This document shows positions 57,447-64,000 of a DNA stretch of 64,000 nucleotides, piece by piece. This DNA is from Paenarthrobacter sp. JL.01a. Its GTDB lineage: Bacteria; Actinomycetota; Actinomycetes; Actinomycetales; Micrococcaceae. The translations under genes were made by a program, and so were the position numbers. A model generated the notes under the pieces. The model did no database searches. It was not told the origin of the DNA and saw only the letters and a list, made by a program, of their open reading frames with translations. Each line of letters begins with the position of its first letter. Within the stretch, counting starts at the first letter, position 1. The stretch is taken from contig NZ_CP104877.1 of the NCBI RefSeq assembly GCF_025452095.1, forward strand, positions 992,001-1,056,000, in the 5' to 3' direction.

Positions 57447-58262
57447 CTATTTGGTGACGTCCGCGCCGAAGTACTTGTCCGAGATCTTTGCCAGCGTTCC
57501 GTCCGCACGGAGGTCTTCCAAAGCCTTGTCCACGGCCTTGGTGAGCTCAGTGGAGCCCTTGCGGAAGACCAACGCGCTTTCTGTCTTGTCCGGCGCCTCC
57601 GCCGCAACCTTCAGGCCGGAATCGGGAGTGGTCTTGGCATAGTCCAGGTAGGTGAGTTTGTCATTCACCGTTGCGTCGACGCGTCCCTGCTGGACCAGAG
57701 TGACGGACTGCGCCCAACCTTCAACGGCCTGGACATTGGCTCCGGCTTCAACGGCCATCTTGTAGAAGTTGCTGGTCAGGGACTGCGCGGTGGTTTTGCC
57801 CTTGAGGTCGGCGAAGCTGTTGATGCTGGAGTTGTCCGACTTGGTGACCACTACGCCGGTGGAGATGGTGTAGGGGCTGGAGAATTCGTATTTGGCCTTG
57901 CGCTCATCGTTGATGGAGATCTGGTTGGCGATGGTGTCGAAGCGCTTGGAATCGAGGCCCGCGAAGATGCCGTCGAACTGGGTCTCCTGGAAGGACGCTT
58001 TGACGCCGAGCTTTTCGGCCACAGCCTTGGCGATTTCGACGTCGAATCCGGTGAGGTCGCCAGCGCCCTCGGCATGGAAGCTGAACGGGCGGTAGGTACC
58101 CTCGGTGGCGATGACCAATTCGCCCTTGGACTTCACGTCGGACAGGGACGTGTCCCCGCCGGACTGCGCCGGTGCTGATCCTCCGCCACAGGCCGAAAGG
58201 GCAAGGGCAGCGGAAGCCAGGGTGGCGGCAAGGACGGAACGACGGGTGCGGAGGCTGTTCAT
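57447..58262 (-). CDS. Amino-acid ABC importer, binding lipoprotein
   Basis: A 271-residue extracellular solute-binding lipoprotein. The signal peptide ends in a lipobox (LSAC, with Cys at about 25). Family-3 features include GTYRPFSFHAEGAGDLTGFDVEIAKAVAEKLG and the C-terminal GTLAKISDKYFGADV. The sequence resembles cystine or polar amino-acid binding proteins, but the substrate cannot be named with confidence. First gene of the operon with the permease and ATPase. Confidence 0.94.
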   Translation of the reverse strand: MNSLRTRRSVLAATLASAALALSACGGGSAPAQSGGDTSLSDVKSKGELVIATEGTYRPFSFHAEGAGDLTGFDVEIAKAVAEKLGVKASFQETQFDGIFAGLDSKRFDTIANQISINDERKAKYEFSSPYTISTGVVVTKSDNSSINSFADLKGKTTAQSLTSNFYKMAVEAGANVQAVEGWAQSVTLVQQGRVDATVNDKLTYLDYAKTTPDSGLKVAAEAPDKTESALVFRKGSTELTKAVDKALEDLRADGTLAKISDKYFGADVTK

Positions 58263-58500
58263 GGAGCCATCTTAGCCACCGCAGGGGAACGGTATTGCGG
58301 TGTACACCGATGCCGGGCGAATGTGGCGTTAAAAAGGCTGAGTGGGGGCGGTCCCCAACAGCCCGCCACCACTCATCCCCCCAATTGTGCTCACTTGGGC
58401 GCCACATCCACCGGAAACCCGTTCTCTGATTCCGGTGTCAGGCTGCAACCGCATTCACACATTCATGATTGTGCCACGATCTAATGGTTTTGTGAAAGTC

Positions 58501-59208
58501 TTACGCCGAGAGACGTCGTTTGCGACGCGCGAAGGCCTTCGAGAACCTGATCCCAGCCAATCCAATGCAGGTGAACATGGCTGCGGAGTAGTTGATAAGC
58601 ACGCGCAACCAAGCCTCCGAAAAAGGGATCAGAGGAAAGAGCTGGGACAGCAAAAGCAGCGACAAACCCAGCAGCAGCAAGCCCGAAGCGAGGCGCAGGA
58701 GCACCGGGGCCTGGCTCACCACCGTGCGCCAGATGGCAGGCAGCAGACACGCGGCCACGAACCCTGGATAGAAGCGGCCCATGAAGGCGTAGGCCTCCAA
58801 GGATGGTCCCCACACCAGCCCGCTCATCCCGGCCGACGAGCCCCGGGTGTCCGTGATGAGGAAAAAGTAGATGGTCAACGCGCCCACGATCGCCGCGACC
58901 GTGATGCCAATGGGACCACGGATGGCCCGTAAGGCGGACTCCGACCCGAAGGCCGTGGCGATCTTGATGCCCATGAAGAAGAACGTGGCATACAGCAGGA
59001 AGCGCAGGATCAGGTTGCCGATGTTCATCCCGCCCAACCAACCATCAATCACGAGGTAGGGATCTTCGATGCTGATGAAGATACTGAGAGAGATCAACGA
59101 AAAAATGTAAAACACCACGCGGTTTTCCCCGCGCAGCGCGCTGGGTATCCGTGCGACAGTGATCGCAAGGCAAACAACCAGCGTGACCCAGGGCAGGACA
59201 GCCGTCAT
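58501..59208 (-). CDS. Polytopic membrane protein coupled to the tandem-HTH gene
   Basis: A 235-residue membrane protein with about seven hydrophobic segments. There is no recognisable enzyme motif; charged or polar loops include EDPYLVIDGWLGGMN and ITDTRGSSAGMSG. The C-terminus is strongly basic (ARRKRRLSA). Its ATG overlaps the stop of the tandem-HTH gene (ATGA), so the two are translationally coupled. It might be a sensor or anchor for the HTH protein, but that is inference. Confidence 0.7.
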   Translation of the reverse strand: MTAVLPWVTLVVCLAITVARIPSALRGENRVVFYIFSLISLSIFISIEDPYLVIDGWLGGMNIGNLILRFLLYATFFFMGIKIATAFGSESALRAIRGPIGITVAAIVGALTIYFFLITDTRGSSAGMSGLVWGPSLEAYAFMGRFYPGFVAACLLPAIWRTVVSQAPVLLRLASGLLLLGLSLLLLSQLFPLIPFSEAWLRVLINYSAAMFTCIGLAGIRFSKAFARRKRRLSA

Positions 59209-59927
59209 CCGAGGTTCTCCCAAATTCTTTCAGTACGTTCGTGGTCTTGTTCCTGTCGGCGAAGAGTCTTGCCCAACGCCATAAGCCGTTCACCGGCAAG
59301 GGTCACCAGTGCACTTTGGCTCATCCGGTCCAAAGCGTCGCGGCGGGCATTGGGAACCCATCCGGCCTCGGCTTCGGTGATCAGTCCCCCTGCCACCAAG
59401 CCTCCCGCCGGGCCGACGCCGGCAGCACGCGAGGTGGCGATCGCGAGTTCCGGTGGAAGCCGGTTGGCTGTCAGGTGGGCGGAGAAGTTCTGGGGAGCGA
59501 TGCCCGTGGTGCCGCTGACCCGGTGCCGCAGCTCGCCGTCGTCGATCGCGTCCACCCAGTTGCGGATCGACGTTGGGTGCGGTGGCTCCGAAAGGGGCGC
59601 GGCCGGCCCGGAACCGGGCTCGCTGCGTTCGACCACCGCACGCAAAAGGTCGATGGTGGCAACCTGGCTCACCAGCTCGCAGGGGGTGGGCGGCACGGGA
59701 TCCCCGCGGAGATCGGAGTACAGGTCAAAGGTGGAGAGTGCCTGGACGGGGTTGATGTTGAAGCCCCGGCTGATGCTCACCAGCGTGGATTCGGCCACCT
59801 TGCCGCGGACCAGTTGCTGGGCCAAGGTTGTCCTCTTGATGCCGGCGATCCTGCAAACGTCCGCCGTGCTGGCATCGGGCGCAACGCCATGAAGCCAGCG
59901 CTGGAACGCCTTGGACTGTAGGGGCAT
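59205..59927 (-). CDS. Tandem-HTH repressor-like protein
   Basis: A 240-residue protein, not a named family, but its N-terminus resembles phage-immunity-repressor-like HTH proteins of actinobacteria. Two HTH-like units are in exact register 113 residues apart: W11/W124, G29/G142, L39/L152, SR53-54/SR166-167, P60/P173 and L64/L177. This suggests an internal duplication. The second unit has diverged. It is divergent from the ABC-F gene and coupled to the membrane protein downstream. DNA binding and self-regulation are likely but unproved. Confidence 0.7.
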   Translation of the reverse strand: MPLQSKAFQRWLHGVAPDASTADVCRIAGIKRTTLAQQLVRGKVAESTLVSISRGFNINPVQALSTFDLYSDLRGDPVPPTPCELVSQVATIDLLRAVVERSEPGSGPAAPLSEPPHPTSIRNWVDAIDDGELRHRVSGTTGIAPQNFSAHLTANRLPPELAIATSRAAGVGPAGGLVAGGLITEAEAGWVPNARRDALDRMSQSALVTLAGERLMALGKTLRRQEQDHERTERIWENLG

Positions 59928-60023
59928 GGGGAACTCTCTGTGATGTGACGCGGCAAACCAGCGGAATGCTGTAAGTGGGAGTACAGATCGATTTTACGCC
60001 GTCGCCACATTGAATTATGCTTG

Positions 60024-60131
60024 GTGATTGAACCCGCTGGTCCGTACACCCCCCAAGTCCGGACCGGCGGGTTTTTCCATGCCCGCGGGAATCGCGGCCG
60101 AACCATCCGCGTTCCCTTTGCTGGAGGATAG
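60024..60131 (+). CDS. Possible 35-codon upstream ORF in the ABC-F leader
   Basis: GTG ... TAG. It overlaps the terminator hairpin and ends four bases before the ABC-F ATG, within the region of its ribosome-binding site. The peptide begins MIEPAGPYTPQV. If translated, ribosome movement over the hairpin could link translation stress to read-through. The -10-like TATGCT at 60016-60021 places the start of transcription very near the GTG, so it may be absent from the RNA. Low confidence. Confidence 0.25.
   Translation: MIEPAGPYTPQVRTGGFFHARGNRGRTIRVPFAGG
60031..60076 (+). terminator. Intrinsic terminator in the ABC-F leader (attenuator)
   Basis: A 14-bp stem AACCCGCTGGTCCG / CGGACCGGCGGGTT (one U-G pair) with a 15-base loop, followed by TTTTT. 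It lies 60 bases upstream of the ABC-F ATG. The gene before it (59205-59927) is on the opposite strand and transcribed away, so there is no plus-strand gene for it to terminate. A likely promoter (TTTACG, 17 bases, TATGCT) lies at about 59993-60021. Confidence 0.75.
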
Positions 60132-60135
60132 ACAA

Positions 60136-61797
60136 ATGACTGCAACCTTGGTGGCCAAGGAACTTGCCGGTGGTCATGGCCACCGCACACTCTTTTCCAA
60201 ACTGTCCCTCACAGTGGCACCAGGGGACGTGGTGGGCGTGGTGGGCGCCAACGGTGCCGGCAAATCAACCCTGCTTCGCCTCCTGGCCGGCGTTGACCAG
60301 CCACAGGCGGGCAGCATCAGCCTGGCGCCCGCGGATGCTTTTGTGGGCTGGCTGCCGCAGGAACACGAGCGCACGCAGGCAGAGACGATCGCGGGCTACA
60401 TCGCGCGCCGCACCGGCTGCGCCCAAGCCACATTGGAGATGGAAACCACGGCCGAAGCGCTCGGTTCGGGAGCTTCCGGCGCGGATGACGCCTACTCGGT
60501 TGCCTTCGACCGCTGGATGGCCTCCGGTGCAGCGGACCTGGAAGACCGCATCCCCGCTGTCCTGGCCGACCTCGGGCTCGAGCTCGGCGCCGACGCCTTG
60601 ATGACCGGCCTCTCCGGCGGGCAGGCGGCCCGGGTGGCGCTGGCCGCGTTGCTGTTGAGCCGATTCGATGTGGTGCTCCTGGACGAGCCCACCAACGATC
60701 TCGACCTCGATGGACTGGCACGCCTTGAAGCTTTCGTCCAGGGTTTGCGTGGTGGGGTGGTCCTGGTGTCCCACGACCGCGAATTTCTGGCCCGCTGTGT
60801 CACGACAGTCGTGGAGCTGGACCTGGCCCAAAACTCGGTGGCAGTCTACGACGGCGGCTACGAATCCTTCCTCGAAGAGCGTGCCGTCGCCAAGCGGCAC
60901 GCCCGTGAGCGCTACGAGGAATACGCCAACACCAAGGCCGACCTCGTCTCCCGCGCCCGCACCCAGCGTGAGTGGAGCTCCCAGGGCGTCCGGAACGCCA
61001 TGAAGAAGAACCCGGACAACGACAAGATCCGTCGCGCCGCCAGTACCGGATCCTCCGAGAAGCAGGCGCAGAAGGTCCGGCAAATGGAGTCCCGCATCGC
61101 CCGGCTCACCGAGGTGGAAGAGCCCCGCAAGGAGTGGCAGCTCCAGTTCAGCATCGGCCAGGCACCCCGCTCAAGTGCCGTCGTCGCCACCTTGCGCGAC
61201 GTCGTCGCCCGCCAAGGCGACTTCACTCTGGGACCGGTCAACCTCCAACTCAATGGCGGGGAACGGATCGGCATCACGGGACCGAATGGCGCGGGCAAGT
61301 CTACGCTGCTGCGACTGCTGCTGGGAACGCAGAAGCCCGACGACGGCGAAGCCTCCATGGGTGCGTCCGTCGCCATCGGCGAAATCGACCAGGCGCGAGG
61401 ACTGCTCGACGGCGGCCAGCCGCTGGGTGATGCCGTGGAAGCTGTGCTGGTGGACTGGAACAGCGCGGACGTCCGCACCCTCCTTGCCAAGTTCGGCCTC
61501 AAGGCAGACCACACCGCGCGCACCGTGGACTCGCTGTCCCCGGGGGAGCGGACCCGTGCTGCGCTCGCCTTGCTGCAGGCGCGTGGGGTGAACCTGCTGG
61601 TCCTGGACGAGCCCACCAACCACTTGGACCTGCCGGCAATCGAACAGCTCGAAGAGGCACTGGAAAGCTACGAAGGTGCGCTCCTGCTGGTCACCCACGA
61701 TCGCCGCCTGCTGGAAAACGTCCGACTCGATTCACGGTGGCATCTGGACAACGGACAAGTCCGGGAGCTTCACCACAACCCAAGCCAGGAGAAGTAA
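60136..61797 (+). CDS. ABC-F family ATPase
   Basis: A 553-residue soluble ATPase with two ABC domains and no membrane segment. The first domain has GANGAGKST (38-46), LSGGQ, and DEPTNDLDLDG. A charged linker (the ABC-F interdomain region, about 265-330) follows, then GPNGAGKST, LSPGERTRAAL and DEPTNHLDL. ABC-F proteins act on the ribosome; some give antibiotic resistance and others regulate translation. The ATG at 60136 follows GGAGG. The intrinsic terminator in its leader and the downstream exporter fit a resistance role but do not prove it. Confidence 0.93.
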   Translation: MTATLVAKELAGGHGHRTLFSKLSLTVAPGDVVGVVGANGAGKSTLLRLLAGVDQPQAGSISLAPADAFVGWLPQEHERTQAETIAGYIARRTGCAQATLEMETTAEALGSGASGADDAYSVAFDRWMASGAADLEDRIPAVLADLGLELGADALMTGLSGGQAARVALAALLLSRFDVVLLDEPTNDLDLDGLARLEAFVQGLRGGVVLVSHDREFLARCVTTVVELDLAQNSVAVYDGGYESFLEERAVAKRHARERYEEYANTKADLVSRARTQREWSSQGVRNAMKKNPDNDKIRRAASTGSSEKQAQKVRQMESRIARLTEVEEPRKEWQLQFSIGQAPRSSAVVATLRDVVARQGDFTLGPVNLQLNGGERIGITGPNGAGKSTLLRLLLGTQKPDDGEASMGASVAIGEIDQARGLLDGGQPLGDAVEAVLVDWNSADVRTLLAKFGLKADHTARTVDSLSPGERTRAALALLQARGVNLLVLDEPTNHLDLPAIEQLEEALESYEGALLLVTHDRRLLENVRLDSRWHLDNGQVRELHHNPSQEK

Positions 61798-61800
61798 CGC

Positions 61801-63714
61801 ATGAGCATGGACCGCGTGGCCTGGAGCTCGCTGTACAACATCACCACTGCCAAGAGCGGTTCCAAGCCGTTCTCCAAGGAAACCCTGAAGAGGGTCCTGG
61901 CTTTTGCAGCCCCGCATAAGGGCAAACTCATCGCCTTCGTCATCGCCTCCATTGCGGGCGCTTTCCTCGCCGTGGCCACCCCGGTGCTCGCCGGGCAGGT
62001 GGTGGACGCGATCATCGCCAACGCAGGTGTGGGAACGGTCATCTGGCTGGCCGTTCTCATTGCGATCGTCGCGGTGGGCGAGGCCGGAGTGGGGCTGCTG
62101 ACGCGCTGGCTCTCCTCAACGATCGGCGAGGGTGTCATCGTGGACCTGCGCACCCGCGTGTTCGACCACGTGCAGCGCATGCCCATTGCGTTCTTCACCC
62201 GGACACGGACCGGTGCCTTGGTGAGCCGTTTGAACAACGATGTCATCGGTGCCCAGTCCGCCTTTGCCGGAACCCTGTCCGGGGTGGTCAGCAATGTGGT
62301 GGCTTTGGCGTTGACCCTTGCCGTGATGCTCAATACCTCGTGGCTGGTCACTGTGCTCGCCATGGTGTTGCTGCCCATCTTCCTGATCCCGGCACGCCGC
62401 ATGGGTTCGAAACTGGCCGATCTCCGACGCGAGGCCGCGGCCCACAATGCCGCCATGGGCACCCAGATGACGGAGCGCTTCTCCGCCCCCGGTGCCACCT
62501 TGGTGAAGCTTTTTGGCCGCCCGGACGAGGAATCGCGAGAGTTCGCTGACCGGGCCGGACGCGTGCGTGACATCGGCATCCGGACCGCCATGCTCCAGTT
62601 CACGTTCGTCACGGCCCTGACCTTGGTTTCCGCTTTGGCTCTGGCACTTGTGTACGGCCTCGGCGGTTGGCTGGCCCTCAGCGGCCAGCTCGCTCCGGGC
62701 GATGTGGTGGTCCTGGCGCTCCTGTTGACCCGCCTCTACGCACCGTTGACGGCACTGTCCAACGCCCGGGTGGAGATCATGAGCGCACTGGTCAGCTTTG
62801 AGCGCGTCTTCGAGATCCTGGACCTCAAGCCTCTCATCACGGAGAAGCCGGACGCCGTCGAGGTTGCCCCCGGCCCGGTTGCGGTGGAGTTTGACGATGT
62901 CCGCTTCTCCTACCCGTCGGCTGACAAGGTGTCCCTGGCGTCCTTGGAGGAAGTGTCCACGCTGGACACCCGCGGTGGGGAGGAAGTGCTGCATGGGATC
63001 AGCTTCCGGGTTGAACCGGGCCAGACTGTGGCGTTGGTGGGTTCCTCCGGCGCCGGGAAGTCAACCATCGCCCAACTGCTGTCCCGCCTGTACGACGTCG
63101 ATTCCGGAGCCGTGCGCTTCGGCGGCCACGGACCGAAGACGGGTACCGACGTCCGGGACATCACCTTCGATTCCCTTCGTGACACTTTGGGCATGGTGAC
63201 CCAGGATGGCCACCTCTTCCACGAAACCATCGCCTCGAACCTGCGCCTCGCCCGGCCGGATGCCACCGAGGAGGACATGTGGAACGTGCTCCGGCGTGCG
63301 CGGCTGGAGCCCATGATCCGGTCATTGCCCGATGGTTTGGAGACCGTGGTGGGGGAGCGCGGCTACCGGCTCTCCGGTGGCGAGCGCCAACGGCTCACTA
63401 TCGCGCGGTTGCTGATCAAGCAGCCCCGCGTCGTGATCCTGGACGAGGCTACGGCAGCGCTTGACTCCACCAACGAAGCTGCCGTTCAGGCCGCTTTGGG
63501 CGAGGCGCTCGAGGGGCGTACCGCCGTCGTGATTGCGCACCGCTTGTCCACCATCCGTGCCGCGGACGCGATCCTGGTGGTGGAGGACGGCCGGATCGTG
63601 GAGCGCGGCACCCACAGCGGGTTGCTGGCGGCGGACGGCCGCTACGCGGAGCTCTACCGCACGCAGTTCGCCGAGGCTACGGCGGTGGCCCAGGAAGCGG
63701 TCCCGGAGCTGTAG
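61801..63714 (+). CDS. ABC exporter, fused membrane and ATPase domains
   Basis: A 637-residue type IV ABC half-transporter. The membrane domain has six helices (about 35-330), followed by an ATPase with Walker A GSSGAGKST, the signature LSGGERQR, Walker B VILDEATAALD, and the H-loop AHR. Family members export drugs, lipids or peptides as homodimers. It starts three bases after the ABC-F stop, so the two are probably co-transcribed. A long palindrome follows its stop. Confidence 0.93.
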   Translation: MSMDRVAWSSLYNITTAKSGSKPFSKETLKRVLAFAAPHKGKLIAFVIASIAGAFLAVATPVLAGQVVDAIIANAGVGTVIWLAVLIAIVAVGEAGVGLLTRWLSSTIGEGVIVDLRTRVFDHVQRMPIAFFTRTRTGALVSRLNNDVIGAQSAFAGTLSGVVSNVVALALTLAVMLNTSWLVTVLAMVLLPIFLIPARRMGSKLADLRREAAAHNAAMGTQMTERFSAPGATLVKLFGRPDEESREFADRAGRVRDIGIRTAMLQFTFVTALTLVSALALALVYGLGGWLALSGQLAPGDVVVLALLLTRLYAPLTALSNARVEIMSALVSFERVFEILDLKPLITEKPDAVEVAPGPVAVEFDDVRFSYPSADKVSLASLEEVSTLDTRGGEEVLHGISFRVEPGQTVALVGSSGAGKSTIAQLLSRLYDVDSGAVRFGGHGPKTGTDVRDITFDSLRDTLGMVTQDGHLFHETIASNLRLARPDATEEDMWNVLRRARLEPMIRSLPDGLETVVGERGYRLSGGERQRLTIARLLIKQPRVVILDEATAALDSTNEAAVQAALGEALEGRTAVVIAHRLSTIRAADAILVVEDGRIVERGTHSGLLAADGRYAELYRTQFAEATAVAQEAVPEL

Positions 63715-63782
63715 ACCCAACTGGGGGACAGCAAACGCTCCACTGGCACCTTAGTGGAGCGTTTGCTGTCCCCTAGTTGGGT
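63715..63782. repeat. Long palindrome at the end of the ABC exporter
   Basis: A 68-nt palindrome with 30-bp arms and one mismatch: ACCCAACT, then GGGGACAGCAAACGCTCCAC, and the mirror image. It starts one base after the exporter stop and overlaps the last codons of the convergent Nudix gene. Its sequence is unrelated to the palindromes at 11802 and 19553. It may terminate both transcripts. Confidence 0.85.
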
Positions 63783-64000
63783 GCTGCGAGGGCCGGGAGG
63801 ACGTGGTCCGTCAGGAGCGGGGCAAGGTCGTCGGGCAGGGGAGCACCAAGGTCGAGCCAGCGGATTTCGGCGATTTCCGCAGAGGGGTGCGCTTCCCACG
63901 TCCCCGGGGCCGTGAAAACGGTGGCCTCGATGGTGGTTTCGTCCTCGTTGGCGGCGACGGCATGCCAGAGGCCCAAGGGTTCCAGATCCTCCGGGGCCAC
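63773..64000 (-). CDS. Nudix hydrolase, 3' part (cut by window edge)
   Basis: The last 75 residues of a Nudix-like protein; the start lies beyond the window and the Nudix box itself is not visible. The visible part contains LWHAVAANEDETTIEATVFTAPG, a stretch common after the Nudix box, and EIAEIRWLDLG. Its stop lies within the palindrome at the end of the convergent ABC exporter. Function is not determined. Confidence 0.6.
   Translation of the reverse strand: MAPEDLEPLGLWHAVAANEDETTIEATVFTAPGTWEAHPSAEIAEIRWLDLGAPLPDDLAPLLTDHVLPALAAPN

Noticed and set aside
59205..59927. Prophage remnant suggested by the immunity-repressor-like HTH
   Set aside because: No integrase, attachment repeat, structural or lysis gene is nearby, and the neighbours are chromosomal-type ABC genes.

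Overview
The window reads as a piece of a high-GC actinobacterial chromosome, most likely Arthrobacter/Paenarthrobacter or a close Micrococcaceae relative. The reasons are lineage-typical genes (an XPB-type helicase pair, DUF3263 and DUF3027 proteins, a WXG100 protein, a cold-shock protein with a long tail), frequent GTG and TTG starts, C-ending codons in most genes, and actinobacterial control elements (ydaO-type and glycine riboswitches, CIRCE, a DtxR box). I see no IS element, integrase, CRISPR array, tRNA or rRNA. It looks like ordinary chromosome with local accessory loci. The species assignment is inference.

Layout. 0.1-7.4 kb: methionine aminopeptidase with a divergent XRE regulator, a redox locus (XRE-cupin regulator facing a thioredoxin-reductase-like flavoprotein across a palindrome), an M20 amidohydrolase, a cyclodeaminase-like protein, and an MFS exporter facing its TetR regulator across a perfect 11-bp-arm operator. 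7.5-13.9 kb: tandem glycine riboswitch, gcvP-gcvT-gcvH and sdaA, which would break down glycine and deaminate serine. 13.9-20.5 kb: a NUC-family nuclease, a Nudix protein, two FemAB-type peptidoglycan aminoacyltransferases, a ThrE exporter and an iron-box-controlled siderophore-interacting protein. 20.5-24.8 kb: ung, DUF3263, an LytR-C protein, a cold-shock protein and a groEL behind two CIRCE elements.

25-33.4 kb: an RNase HI-DUF4440 fusion, WXG100, a two-component system, a LysE exporter with its LysR regulator, and a membrane-fused multicopper oxidase with a small membrane partner. 33.5-41.4 kb: XPB helicase and its associated protein, cold-shock/DUF3027 pair, serC, and a DtxR-family regulator that is a natural candidate to act on the iron box at 20.46 kb. 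41.4-44.7 kb: three secreted cell-wall hydrolases, the first two each behind a c-di-AMP (ydaO) riboswitch. 44.8-50.8 kb: an HNH nuclease, then a molybdenum cofactor and formate dehydrogenase cluster. 51-58.3 kb: GH38 alpha-mannosidase, two paralogous anchored helical proteins and an amino-acid ABC importer. 58.5-64 kb: a tandem-HTH protein coupled to a polytopic membrane protein, divergent from an ABC-F ATPase and an ABC exporter, then a Nudix gene cut by the window edge.

The strongest leads are a strong intrinsic terminator in the leader of the ABC-F gene (apparent attenuation), the exact 113-residue tandem HTH repeat in the adjacent regulator, the Cys-pair helical paralogues, and long palindromes placed at gene ends, two of which share a nearly identical 20-nt arm.
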